Source: Stenotrophomonas sp. WZN-1 (lineage in GTDB: Bacteria > Pseudomonadota > Gammaproteobacteria > Xanthomonadales > Xanthomonadaceae). Taken from it: a DNA stretch of 64,000 bases. Each line of letters starts with the position of its first letter. Position 1 is the stretch's first letter. Of the stretch, positions 20,678-29,385 are shown piece after piece. Below the pieces are notes generated by a model. That model did no database searches and was not told the DNA's origin. It was given only the letters and a program-made list of their open reading frames with translations. The stretch is taken from NCBI RefSeq assembly GCF_002192255.1, contig NZ_CP021768.1, positions 1,258,001 through 1,322,000 of the forward strand, written 5' to 3'. Made by a program: the position numbers and the translations under genes.

Positions 20678-23473
20678 TCAGCGGATCTGCAGGGTCAGCA
20701 GGAAGTAGCGGCCGAGTGGGTCGTCCAGCCCCGGCATCTGCCCGCCATTGCCGATCAGATAGTTCACCGGTTGCGTGTCGAGCACGTTGTGCACGTCCAG
20801 CGCAGCGACCACGCGCGGCCCCAGGCGTCGTGCGAGATGCAGGTTCCAGCGCAGCTGCCGGGGGTTCATGCAATGGTTCTGCCCGCGCTGCTCCTCCGGG
20901 CATTCCGCACCGGGCAGCCAGGCACGCGTGCGCCCCACCTGGTTGCCGCGCAGGGCGATGTCCCAGTTGCTGTTCTGCCACTGCACGTTGAGCACGGCAG
21001 CCATCGTCGGCGTGACATGGCCGCGCAGGTCCACCGTCGCATCATGGCCACGTTCGCGACGCAGCTCCTGCTGCTTCAGCGCATCGAGCGAGAACAGCCA
21101 CTGGCCGGTGCTGCCGATGTCGATGTGGTACTCCCCGCGCAGTACAAAGTTGCGCGACGTAGTGCGGCCGATGTTGTCGAAGGACAGGCGCAGGCTGCTC
21201 AGGTGACCGTGCTCGTCAAGCTCCCAGGTGCCGCGGTTCCACACTGCGTCGGTCGGTTGCAGGGCCAGGATCTCGTTGCGCAGCTCGACGATGTTGTGGG
21301 TGAGTGACAGCGAGAACGTGTCGGTCGGCGTCCAGGTCGCGGCCAGGGAATGACTGAGCGACCGCTCGGCCTTCAACGCATCGTTCTCCACCACGTCCAC
21401 GGTGACGCTGCAGCGTCCGTTGCCGGTGCTCTGCGCGCAGTCGGGCAGTGCGCTGGAGGCGGGCAGTTCGATCGCGCCGAAGTAGCCCGGCGGTCGCCGC
21501 TGCTCGAACAGGCTGGGCGCACGGTAGCCGCGCCCGCTGGCAAGCAGGAATGACCACTGCGGCGTGGGACTCCAGCGCAGGCCCACGCGGGGCGAGAAGG
21601 CCTGGTAGTCGCCATCGCGGTCCCAGCGTGCTGCCAGGTCCATGCGCAGCGTGTGCGCCAGGGGCAGGCCGAGTTCGGCGTAGGCGCCGCCACTGCGGCG
21701 CGCCAGGTGGCGCTGCTCCTGCGGCAGGCCCAGCGCGAGGTCACCCTGGCTCAGCAGTGCGTCGGGATGCGAGGTCCAGCGTTCCTGGCGCAGGTCGATG
21801 CCGGTGGCCAGCTGTGCGTGGCCACCGGCCAGCGGCATCAACTCGCGCTGCATGCCCCACCAGCCCTGCCATTGTTCAGTGCGGCCGCGGTTGCGGATCG
21901 ACGGGAACAACTGCTCGGCCGCGCCTGCCGGGAGCGACGTGAAGCCGGGCAGGAAGTCCAGCGTCTCCGCCGCACGCAGCAGCGGCTCGGCGCGCACGGT
22001 GCCCGACGTGGACAGGGTGACATCGCTGCGCTGTGCGCTGATGCCGGCATCCCAGCTGCGCCGGCCCTGGTCGCGGCCGATGCCGAAGGTGACGTCGGCA
22101 TCGGTGGCACGTACATGCGGACGCACGTTGCCGGCTTCGCGCAGCACGCTGTTGAAGGTGAACCCATACAGGCCGATGGCAACGGCGGTCGGGCCGAGGT
22201 CGAAGCGCTGCCGGTTGTGGCTGGCCCGCGCCTCGGCGTAGGCATAGCGACCTTCGCCACGTTCATGCCGGTAGCGCAGGTAGGCCGAAGCCGTATCCGA
22301 GGCAGGTTGCAGCGAACGCGGGCGCGCGCTGTCGAACCAGCAGGCACCATCGCGCCGTTTCAATGGCCCTTCGCAGCGTTTTGCCGGCCAGTAGCGCCCA
22401 TCGCGGAACGCGCCGATCAGGTACTGCGAGGTTTCCGCATGCCATCGGCGGCGATCACCGGCCACGTGGTCAATGCGATGCAGGTCGATGCCGGCGAACC
22501 AGCGGTCCCCTCCCTCGCGCACGCCACCGGCGGCCGCCTGCACGCGATACTGACCAGCGTCGCCGTGCCCGCTCAGGCCGGTCTGCAGCATGGCTTCCGG
22601 GCCGTCGGCCTGGTCGCGCAGGATGATGTTGACCACGCCGGACATCGCGTCGGCACCATAGATGGCCGAGGCGCCGCCACGCACCAGTTCGATGCGTTCG
22701 ACGAAGCTGAGCGGAATGCCCCCAAGATCGGTGAGCCCACCCTGTTCCAGAGACACCATGGGATAGCGTGGCAGGCGCCGGCCATTGACCAGGAACAAGG
22801 TCGCACGCGGGCCCATGCCGTCCAGGCTGGTGGTGGTGGCCGCACCCACCGGCAGGTACTGCGAATCGCCGCTGCGCGAGGTGCTCATCGCCGGGTGGCC
22901 GTTCATGCCCGGCAGGTGCCGCAGCAGGTCGAACAGGCTGCCGTAGCCGCTGCGCAGGATGTCATCGCGGTCGATGATGGTGACCGGCAGCGTGGTCTGC
23001 ACGGAGGTGCGTGGCAGCCGGCTGCCGGTGACATGGATCGGCGCCAGTTCCACCTGTGGTGGAGCGTCGGCGGCCTTGTGTGGCGAAGGTGCCGCGGGCG
23101 TGGCGCGGGCCGTGACCGACGGTGGCGATGGCGGCGCGGGACGGGTGCGGCGGACGACGAATCCGCCAGCAGGCGTACGCAGGATGTTCACCGGCATGCC
23201 GGCGACCAGTTCCTTCAGGGCCGTGGCCGCATCGCGGTGGCCATGGGTGCCGGCCGTGCGCAGGCCATCCAGCTCACGCGCATCGAACAGCAGGGCGATG
23301 CCGCTCTGTCGCGCCCATTGCTGCAGGGCGGCTGCCAGCGGGCCTGAACCCACATCGACCTCCAGGGTGCCCGCCTGCTCGGCCGCACCGGCAGACGGCA
23401 GCGCGGGGATGCTCAGCGCGAGGCAGAACAGGGTGCGGAGCAGCCCCCCCTGCAGCGCGCCCGGTACTGCCAT
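20678..23473 (-). CDS. TonB-dependent outer-membrane receptor with N-terminal STN domain
   Basis: 931 residues. After a signal peptide (LFCLALSIPALPSAGAAEQ), an STN signalling domain spans about 30-110 (SGPLAAALQQWARQSGIALL, then GTHGHRDAATALKELVAGMP). A plug domain follows (TLPVTIIDRDDILRSGYGSL, GVVNIILRDQADG), then a long 22-strand-type barrel. STN-bearing transducers sense an external ligand and signal through FecR to an ECF sigma factor; both are encoded directly upstream. The start at 23473 has GAGGAGG nine bases before it. The C-terminus ends in Arg (LLTLQIR) instead of the usual aromatic residue. The ligand is unknown; no siderophore genes are nearby. Confidence 0.9.
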   Translation of the reverse strand: MAVPGALQGGLLRTLFCLALSIPALPSAGAAEQAGTLEVDVGSGPLAAALQQWARQSGIALLFDARELDGLRTAGTHGHRDAATALKELVAGMPVNILRTPAGGFVVRRTRPAPPSPPSVTARATPAAPSPHKAADAPPQVELAPIHVTGSRLPRTSVQTTLPVTIIDRDDILRSGYGSLFDLLRHLPGMNGHPAMSTSRSGDSQYLPVGAATTTSLDGMGPRATLFLVNGRRLPRYPMVSLEQGGLTDLGGIPLSFVERIELVRGGASAIYGADAMSGVVNIILRDQADGPEAMLQTGLSGHGDAGQYRVQAAAGGVREGGDRWFAGIDLHRIDHVAGDRRRWHAETSQYLIGAFRDGRYWPAKRCEGPLKRRDGACWFDSARPRSLQPASDTASAYLRYRHERGEGRYAYAEARASHNRQRFDLGPTAVAIGLYGFTFNSVLREAGNVRPHVRATDADVTFGIGRDQGRRSWDAGISAQRSDVTLSTSGTVRAEPLLRAAETLDFLPGFTSLPAGAAEQLFPSIRNRGRTEQWQGWWGMQRELMPLAGGHAQLATGIDLRQERWTSHPDALLSQGDLALGLPQEQRHLARRSGGAYAELGLPLAHTLRMDLAARWDRDGDYQAFSPRVGLRWSPTPQWSFLLASGRGYRAPSLFEQRRPPGYFGAIELPASSALPDCAQSTGNGRCSVTVDVVENDALKAERSLSHSLAATWTPTDTFSLSLTHNIVELRNEILALQPTDAVWNRGTWELDEHGHLSSLRLSFDNIGRTTSRNFVLRGEYHIDIGSTGQWLFSLDALKQQELRRERGHDATVDLRGHVTPTMAAVLNVQWQNSNWDIALRGNQVGRTRAWLPGAECPEEQRGQNHCMNPRQLRWNLHLARRLGPRVVAALDVHNVLDTQPVNYLIGNGGQMPGLDDPLGRYFLLTLQIR

Positions 23474-23487
23474 CACCGCAGGCCTCC

Positions 23488-24456
23488 TCAGTACGTGCGG
23501 CGCAGTTCCAGCGCGCCATCCGGTCGCGTCTGGCCAGCCACCGACCAACCCAGTTCCAGCGCCGACAGCAGTTCCTGCGCGTCGCCGGCACGGAAGGTGC
23601 CACTCACCGCCAGGTTGGCGATCTCCGGATCGGCGATCACCAGTGGCGTGCGGCCGTAGCGGTTCATGCGTTCGACCACGATCGACAGCGGCGTGGCATC
23701 GAACACGAGCTGTCCCTGCAGCCAGCCTTCAGCGGCGGCATTGGACGACAGTGCCGGGCCGGGCTGGATGCGGCCCGACGGCAGTACCTGCAGTTGCTGG
23801 CCAGGCGCCAGGGTGTGCTGGGTCCCGCCATTGCTGACCTCGACCGCGCCTTCCAGCAGCGCGACTTCGACCAGGCCGTCGTGCAGGCGTTCCACCTGGA
23901 AGGTGGTGCCGATGTCGCGGACGGTGCTGTCGCCGGCACGCAGCTGCAGCGCCTTGCCCGACGGCGCAACCTGCAGCTGCACGCGTCCACGTTCCAGTAT
24001 CAGGTTGCGCTGTCGCCAACCGAAACGGGCGTGCAGGGTGGTGCCGGCATCCAGCGTGGCCACGCTGCCATCGGCCAGCGTCTGTTGCCGGGGCTGGTGC
24101 GAATCGTTGGCATAGCGCAGCGGCGTGGGGTTGCCGTCGATCGCCACCATCCAGCCGATCCCGACGGCCAGGCAGACGCCTGCGGCAGCGCCCAGCGCCG
24201 GCAGCCAGCGGCGCCGCACCGGCCGCGCCACGCGTGCCGCGGCAGTGCGCAGCCACGGGTCGGCGGCCAGTTCTTCGCCCTGCTGGAACAGCGTCTCGGC
24301 CTGGATCCAGGCGGTGACATGCGCCGGGTCTTCGGCCAGCCAGTCCTCGAACGTCTCGCGCTCGGCCGGCGTACAGTCCGCAGCTTCCAGCCGCGCCACC
24401 CAGGCGCTGGCGCGTTCGAACAGCTGGGTGTCTTCCCGGGGCCTGGCGTGACTCAT
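23488..24456 (-). CDS. FecR-family transmembrane anti-sigma regulator
   Basis: 322 residues. Domains in order: an N-terminal sigma-binding DUF4880-type segment (about 10-50, TPAERETFEDWLAEDPAHVT), one membrane helix (about 83-105), a periplasmic FecR domain (about 115-220, QQTLADGSVATLDAGTTLH), and a C-terminal DUF4974-type domain (about 250-320, PLVIADPEIANLAVSGTF) expected to contact the STN domain of the receptor. Its ATG overlaps the sigma gene stop by four bases; the receptor gene begins 14 bp downstream. The order sigma-FecR-receptor is the classical cell-surface signalling arrangement. Confidence 0.93.
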   Translation of the reverse strand: MSHARPREDTQLFERASAWVARLEAADCTPAERETFEDWLAEDPAHVTAWIQAETLFQQGEELAADPWLRTAAARVARPVRRRWLPALGAAAGVCLAVGIGWMVAIDGNPTPLRYANDSHQPRQQTLADGSVATLDAGTTLHARFGWRQRNLILERGRVQLQVAPSGKALQLRAGDSTVRDIGTTFQVERLHDGLVEVALLEGAVEVSNGGTQHTLAPGQQLQVLPSGRIQPGPALSSNAAAEGWLQGQLVFDATPLSIVVERMNRYGRTPLVIADPEIANLAVSGTFRAGDAQELLSALELGWSVAGQTRPDGALELRRTY

Positions 24457-24953
24457 CCGTTGTCCCTGTCGTTGTGCAGCGGATCCGATCCGAGTTCCTG
24501 GCGCAGGCCCTGCAGGGCGCGGGCGATATGTTTTTCCACGGTCTTGGCGGTGATTCCACAGTGCCGCGCGATCTGCGTATAGCTCATGCCGGTGATCCGG
24601 TTGAGCAGGTACACCTCGCGCGCGCGCTCGGGCAGCTTGAACAGGGCCTGCCGCAGCAGGGACAGCATCTGCCCGGACTCGGCCTGGCGCAATGGATCGG
24701 GCGACGTGCTGGAAGGTTCGTTGCCGCCATCGTGCTCAGCCAGGGACAGATGCGGCCGCGACTGCGACGAACGGCCGCGGTCTGCCAGGCGGTTGCGGGC
24801 GATACGATACAGCAGCAGCCGCAGCTCGTCGGCACTGTGCGCGCGATAGCGGATCAGCCGCTCCATGCAGTCCTGCGCGATGTCCTCGGCATCCTCCGGC
24901 CCAACACCGCGCGTACGCAGGAACGCACACAACGGCGCGCGTTCCTCCCGCAC
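24453..24953 (-). CDS. ECF sigma factor, FecI-like
   Basis: About 166 residues from GTG at 24953. Region 2 is visible (GPEDAEDIAQDCMERLIRY, LLYRIARNRLADRGR). Region 4 has a helix-turn-helix (LPERAREVYLLNRITGMSYT then QIARHCGITAKTVEKHIARA). It would direct RNA polymerase to the receptor locus once released by the FecR-like protein. The start is uncertain: the frame stays open upstream and the typical FxxFV lead-in lies before the GTG, but no ATG, GTG or TTG was found there. Divergent from the autotransporter gene across a 265-bp gap. Confidence 0.85.
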   Translation of the reverse strand: MREERAPLCAFLRTRGVGPEDAEDIAQDCMERLIRYRAHSADELRLLLYRIARNRLADRGRSSQSRPHLSLAEHDGGNEPSSTSPDPLRQAESGQMLSLLRQALFKLPERAREVYLLNRITGMSYTQIARHCGITAKTVEKHIARALQGLRQELGSDPLHNDRDNG

Positions 24954-25118
24954 GAACGCAATGAACGCGTCCGCCGGCGCGGACAGGTCCGGCGCGCGAT
25001 GGATCAGAGGAGAAGGGGCGGACAGGGCTGGCCTCGGGCGTCGGTGGCGGGTACGTCTTCGAGTTTTACGCGACGATGACCGGATGGGGAAGAGTGGGTG
25101 TGGCCCATGATTTCATTG

Positions 25119-25130
25119 TGAATGCATTCA
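25119..25130. promoter_or_regulatory. Perfect 12-bp palindrome TGAATGCATTCA
   Basis: It lies in the 265-bp divergent gap between the ECF sigma gene and the autotransporter gene, inside the only AT-rich stretch of that gap (25107-25136). It could be an operator or part of a promoter; no binding protein can be named. Otherwise nothing was recognised in this gap. Confidence 0.35.
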
Positions 25131-25218
25131 TGTTTCGAGGGCCGCTGCGCTGGGGGAGTTCGCGCCACCCGGACGTTGAACTCCTGACCCGCGCGTTGTG
25201 GGTGGAGAGAGAGAACAC

Positions 25219-28092
25219 ATGAAGCATTCGAAGTTGAGCCTGGCCCTGACAGGGCTGCTGGGCATCACCGCCATGGCGGCGGTTGATGACGTCATGGCAA
25301 TGAATTATCACGTGCAGGATGATCGCGTCTTCCTCAGCGGCGGCGTCACCGTTGCCGATGTGGTGGCGCTGCCCGCACTGCTGGCCAAGGCGCAGGCCGA
25401 AGGCCGTCCGATCCGCGAAGTCGTGCTGCGTACGTCCAATGGTGGCGCGCTGATCGCCGGCGAGTGGCTGCAGGCGATGATCCGCACCCAGGGCCTGGAT
25501 ACCATCGTGTCCGGCCACTGCATTTCGTCCTGCTCGATCATGCAGTCCGGCGGCGTCAACCGTTATCTCGGCGGCGACCTGCCGCTGGTCGATTCGGTGC
25601 AGATCCATGCTGCCAGCAGTGGTGGCAGGATCACCTATGCACCGTCGCCGCGCATGACCCAGATCTACACCGGCAACTACGGCGGCGGCATGGATGCCGG
25701 CCTGTTGCACAAGGCCATGTACGAAGTGGTGGCGCCCAACGGCCTGCTGGTGTTCCGCGACCCGGCGCGTACCACGGGTACGTCGGTCACGTTCGATCCG
25801 GATGGCAGCGGTAGCAAGCTGGAGTCCTTCCCTGGCCAGGACATCCGCAGCAACAACATCATCAATACGGCAGGCTACCGCGATCCGGGCGACACCCTGG
25901 CCGTCACCAGCAACGTCAGCGGCGACATCAACCCGGGCTACCTGCGCACCGCGCGCCAGCTGCAGGCCTTCGTCGACGACGATTTCGCGCGCTGGAACAC
26001 CGACTGGGCCAGCACCTACATCAACTACGCGGTGAGCCTGTACAACTTCTCCACGCGCGGGGCGAACGGCATCGGCGCGCAGTCGTTGCAGCAACTGCTT
26101 GCCGACCCCGACCTGCAGGATGAACTGCGCGGCCAGCTGCGGCTGGCCGATCTGGATGTCTCGACCCTGGCCAACTCCGCCGGCGTGATCCGTGTCAGCG
26201 ATGGCGCCACCTGGCGCACCGCCGAAACCACCGGCGCCGATTTCATGCTGGTCGACAACGGCACCATCGCATTGGAGGGCGGTGCGCTGCGTACCCCTGA
26301 GCTGCGGGTGATGCCGGGCAGCGTCGTGGTCGGTCACGGCGATATCGCATCGGTGGGCATCGACACCGATGCACTGCTGGATGGCAGCGGCCCGTCCTAC
26401 CGCGAAGACGGCTTCAACCGCCTGCGCGTGTTCGGCACGCTGATGCCACGAGGCGGCGATCTGGTCACCCACGGCTACGTCAACATCATGCCCGGCGGGC
26501 AGGTGCTGTTCGATGTTACCGAGGCCGGTGGCACCGGCAGTGGCCGCCTGCGTGTCGGCAGCTTCTATGATGGCGGTGCCGAAGAGGGCGCGCTGGTGAT
26601 CGCGCAGGGCGCACACCTGGCGTTGAACGTGGCCCAGGGCTTCTATGCCGGTGGCTACCGCCGCGACCTGGTGGAAGGGCCGATCTACCAGGGCGGCTTC
26701 CAGGATGTCGTGCGGCTGGGGGATACCGGCTACAGCGCCAGCATCACCGGCGGTGAAGTGTTCCGCCCGCGCCACAATTCGCTGCTCAGCTTCAACGTCA
26801 ACCAGACGGCCGACGGCCTGTGGCTGACCGCCAACCCGGGCTTCGACCAGCTGGGGCTGTTTGCCAACGGCACCTCCGGCGACGGGCTGGGGCGCGCGCT
26901 GGCAGCCGCTTCGGACCGCCAGGACAGCGGCCTGAAGTCGCTGCTTGGCGCGCTGCAGTTCACCGACCGCGATGTGATCGCACAGCAGGCCGGCGCCCTG
27001 CGCGGTGATGCCCATGCCAGCCTGCGCCTGGCCGACAACGCACTGCTGGGCAGCATCGGCAACGTGGTGCAGCAGCACCAGGCGGCGATGCGCAGTGGCG
27101 GCGATGCCGATGGCCTGGCTTCGCAGGCGGCGCAGTCGGTGTCGGCGCAGCCGGGCATGCGCCATGGCAGCCTGTTCAACCAGCTGGCCATGCATCTGGT
27201 CGAACCGGCCGGCGAGGGGACTGGCGGTGGCGATGCGACGGAACGCAGCCATGGCCTGTGGGCGCGCGGTTTCGCCAGCCATGGCCGTATCGACGCCGAC
27301 GGTGGCGTGGCCGGCCTGAGCCACAACATCGGTGGCATCGTGGTCGGTGCCGACACCCGCCTGGCCGATGACCGCATTACCCTGGGTGTCAGCGTGGCCG
27401 CGGCAGATATGTCGACCAAGGCCAGCGACGGCTCCGGCTTCAGTGGTGACGTGCGCGCGCTGGACGTGGGCGGCTACCTGGATGCGACCTACTCGCGTGG
27501 CTACCTGTCGGCGGCCGTGCGCTATACCGATCTGCGCCATGACACCCGCCGCAACCTCTCCGCCATCGAGGGCCTGCAGCAGCCGCTGCGTGCCCGATAC
27601 AGCAACGATGCGATCTCGGCGCGGGTCGAGCATGCGTTCTCCTTCACCACCGGCAAGGGGCTGGTGATCCAGCCGCTGCTGCCGGTGGTGGACTACGCAC
27701 GGACGTCGGCAACCCGCTTCAACGAAGGGCAGGGTGCCGGTGCGCTGGTCGGTCGGAGCGGCAGCCTGGAAAGCATCCGTGTTGGTGCCGGCCTGCAGTT
27801 GTTCAAGACCTTCGAGGGCAACAACGGCGAGCGCATCACCCCGCGTGCCCGCGTGGTCTGGCAGAAGGAGCTGGGCGATTCGCAGGCGCGCTACAGCACT
27901 GGTTTCGCTGCGGCCCCGGATCTGGTGTTTGGTGCCAGCAGCCAGGCCGTGGGCGAGCAGGTGCTGGCCTGGAACGTGGGCGTGACCAGTCGCGCCAGCG
28001 AGCGCCTGTCGATCATGGCCGACTACGTAGGCGAGCGCCGGGACGGGCAGATCCAGAATGGAGTGATGCTGGGCCTGGGCTATCGGTTCTAA
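25219..28092 (+). CDS. Autotransporter with Clp/crotonase-like serine protease passenger
   Basis: 957 residues. The signal peptide (MKHSKLSLALTGLLGITAMA) points to export. Residues about 35-200 resemble secreted Clp-protease-like proteins (COG3904 type): VVLRTSNGGALIAGEWLQAM, then TIVSGHCISSCSIMQSGGVN and VQIHAASSGG. By that alignment Ser103 would be the nucleophile, His130 the base, and Cys101/Cys105 a possible disulphide. Residues about 330-640 are beta-rich. The C-terminal barrel (about 680-957; GLWARGFASHGRI ... GVMLGLGYRF) is a standard type Va translocator ending in Phe. The start at 25219 has GAGAGAGA upstream. It is divergent from the FecI-like sigma gene. The barrel is certain; the protease reading is inference from motifs. 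Confidence 0.82.
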   Translation: MKHSKLSLALTGLLGITAMAAVDDVMAMNYHVQDDRVFLSGGVTVADVVALPALLAKAQAEGRPIREVVLRTSNGGALIAGEWLQAMIRTQGLDTIVSGHCISSCSIMQSGGVNRYLGGDLPLVDSVQIHAASSGGRITYAPSPRMTQIYTGNYGGGMDAGLLHKAMYEVVAPNGLLVFRDPARTTGTSVTFDPDGSGSKLESFPGQDIRSNNIINTAGYRDPGDTLAVTSNVSGDINPGYLRTARQLQAFVDDDFARWNTDWASTYINYAVSLYNFSTRGANGIGAQSLQQLLADPDLQDELRGQLRLADLDVSTLANSAGVIRVSDGATWRTAETTGADFMLVDNGTIALEGGALRTPELRVMPGSVVVGHGDIASVGIDTDALLDGSGPSYREDGFNRLRVFGTLMPRGGDLVTHGYVNIMPGGQVLFDVTEAGGTGSGRLRVGSFYDGGAEEGALVIAQGAHLALNVAQGFYAGGYRRDLVEGPIYQGGFQDVVRLGDTGYSASITGGEVFRPRHNSLLSFNVNQTADGLWLTANPGFDQLGLFANGTSGDGLGRALAAASDRQDSGLKSLLGALQFTDRDVIAQQAGALRGDAHASLRLADNALLGSIGNVVQQHQAAMRSGGDADGLASQAAQSVSAQPGMRHGSLFNQLAMHLVEPAGEGTGGGDATERSHGLWARGFASHGRIDADGGVAGLSHNIGGIVVGADTRLADDRITLGVSVAAADMSTKASDGSGFSGDVRALDVGGYLDATYSRGYLSAAVRYTDLRHDTRRNLSAIEGLQQPLRARYSNDAISARVEHAFSFTTGKGLVIQPLLPVVDYARTSATRFNEGQGAGALVGRSGSLESIRVGAGLQLFKTFEGNNGERITPRARVVWQKELGDSQARYSTGFAAAPDLVFGASSQAVGEQVLAWNVGVTSRASERLSIMADYVGERRDGQIQNGVMLGLGYRF

Positions 28093-28101
28093 GGGGTACT
28101 C

Positions 28102-28131
28102 GGCCCCGGCGATATCCGTATCGCCGGGGCC
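28102..28131 (+). terminator. Stem-loop after the autotransporter gene
   Basis: GGCCCCGGCGATA-TCCG-TATCGCCGGGGCC, a perfect 13-bp stem 9 bases after the stop codon. There is no T-run, so it may act with Rho or as an mRNA 3' stabiliser. Confidence 0.6.
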
Positions 28132-28190
28132 ATCCCATCAGGGCAGGTGCTGCGGTATGGTCGGCAGGGAACTCCAGCCAGGCCCCGTCC

Positions 28191-29195
28191 ATGCAGATCG
28201 CCGTTTTCAGTGCACGCCCCTACGATCGTCGCTTCCTGGACGAGGCCAACCAGCGCGATGCGGTCGGGCAGGGCTTCGCGTTCGTGTACTTCGATGCTGC
28301 GCTGGACGTGCATACCGCCGCGCTTGCGCAGGACTGCGCCGCGGTCTGCGTGTTCGTCAACGACCGTCTCGATGCGCCGGTACTGCACGCGCTGCATGCG
28401 CTGGGTGTCCGTGTCGTACTGCTACGCTGCGCCGGCTTCAACAATGTGGACCTGGCAGCCGCGAAAGCACTGGATCTGTTCGTCGCGCGGGTGCCGGCGT
28501 ATTCCCCTGAAGCCGTGGCCGAGCATGCGCTGGCGCTGGTGATGACGCTCAACCGGCAGACCCATCGCGCCTACAACCGCGTGCGCGAGGGCAACTTCAT
28601 GCTCGATGGCCTGCTCGGGCGCACCCTGCACGGGCGCACGGTCGGCATCGTCGGCACCGGCAAGATAGGCCTGGCCACCGCGCGCATCTTCAACGGCATG
28701 GGCTGCACCGTGCTGGGGCACGACCCGTACCCGTCGCCGGCCTTCGCCGGCGTGGGCGACATGGTTGGACTGGATGAACTGCTGGCGCGCGCCGACATCG
28801 TGTCGCTGCATTGCCCACTGACGCCCGATACCCAGCATCTGATCAACGACGCCTCGCTGGCGCGGATGAAGACCGGCGCGATGCTGGTCAACACCTCGCG
28901 CGGCGCGCTGGTCGATACCCATGCGGTGATCCGCGCGCTGAAATCACGGCGGCTGGGCCACCTTGCCATTGATGTCTACGAGCAGGAAAGCGCGTTGTTC
29001 TTCCAGGACCTCTCCGGCGAGATCATCGACGACGAGGCCTTCCAGCGCCTGATGACCTTCCCCAACGTGCTGGTGACCGGCCACCAGGGCTTCTTCACCG
29101 TGGAGGCGCTGCAGGAGATCTCGGCGATCACGCTGGGGAACCTGCAGGATTTCGCCGAGGGGCGGGTGTGTGCGAACCGAGTGGAGGCGGGCTGA
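28191..29195 (+). CDS. ldhA: D-lactate dehydrogenase, fermentative type
   Basis: 334-residue NAD-dependent 2-hydroxyacid dehydrogenase that reduces pyruvate to D-lactate. Seen: RCAGFNNVDLAAAKALDL; the Rossmann motif GIVGTGKIGLATARI (about 148-162); the D-2-hydroxyacid signature with LHCPLTPDTQHLIN and MLVNTSRGALVDT; and the catalytic His in VTGHQGFFTVEAL. DVYEQESALFFQD is the LdhA-specific stretch seen in E. coli LdhA. The gene stands alone, with no obvious ribosome site before the ATG. A related 2-hydroxyacid dehydrogenase specificity is possible but less likely. Confidence 0.9.
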   Translation: MQIAVFSARPYDRRFLDEANQRDAVGQGFAFVYFDAALDVHTAALAQDCAAVCVFVNDRLDAPVLHALHALGVRVVLLRCAGFNNVDLAAAKALDLFVARVPAYSPEAVAEHALALVMTLNRQTHRAYNRVREGNFMLDGLLGRTLHGRTVGIVGTGKIGLATARIFNGMGCTVLGHDPYPSPAFAGVGDMVGLDELLARADIVSLHCPLTPDTQHLINDASLARMKTGAMLVNTSRGALVDTHAVIRALKSRRLGHLAIDVYEQESALFFQDLSGEIIDDEAFQRLMTFPNVLVTGHQGFFTVEALQEISAITLGNLQDFAEGRVCANRVEAG

Positions 29196-29205
29196 GCCGG
29201 GTGGA

Positions 29206-29235
29206 TTGACCGCCGGGGCGCCCAGCCCGTAAAAT
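29206..29235 (+). promoter_or_regulatory. Promoter of tRNA-Thr
   Basis: TTGACC (29206-29211), 18 bases, TAAAAT (29230-29235). A GC-rich discriminator (CGCGGG) follows, as in stringently controlled stable-RNA promoters. Transcription would begin a few bases before the tRNA. Confidence 0.8.
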
Positions 29236-29245
29236 CGCGGGCTCC

Positions 29246-29321
29246 GCCGGAATAGCTCAGTTGGTAGAGCGGCGCATTCGTAATGCGTAGGTCGCAGGTT
29301 CGACTCCTGTTTCCGGCACCA
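29246..29321 (+). tRNA. tRNA-Thr (anticodon CGT)
   Basis: 76 bases including the encoded CCA. Acceptor arms GCCGGAA and TTCCGGC pair fully. The D arm is GCTC-AGTTGGTA-GAGC, the anticodon arm GCGCA-TTCGTAA-TGCGT with anticodon CGT, and the T arm GCAGG-TTCGACT-CCTGT. It reads ACG threonine codons. It has its own promoter and terminator. Confidence 0.97.
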
Positions 29322-29328
29322 GTTGTAG

Positions 29329-29358
29329 AAAAGCCCCGGCCTTTGGTCGGGGCTTTTT
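29329..29358 (+). terminator. Terminator of tRNA-Thr
   Basis: AAAAGCCCCGGCC-TTT-GGTCGGGGCTTTTT: a long GC stem flanked by A and T runs, 8 bases after the tRNA. It also faces the end of the minus-strand gene at 29386 and could serve both. Confidence 0.9.
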
Positions 29359-29385
29359 GTTTGGCCGATTAGCGGCGAGACGCCA

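Noticed and set aside
25004..25108. 34-codon open frame (MGHTHSSPSGHRR...) just upstream of the sigma gene on the same strand
   Set aside because: It is in a different frame from the sigma gene, has no clear ribosome site and no recognised leader function; too weak to call.
25066..27633. Long open frame antisense to the autotransporter
   Set aside because: Low-complexity Ala/Val/Gly/His composition and no ribosome site. The plus-strand reading has a signal peptide and barrel.
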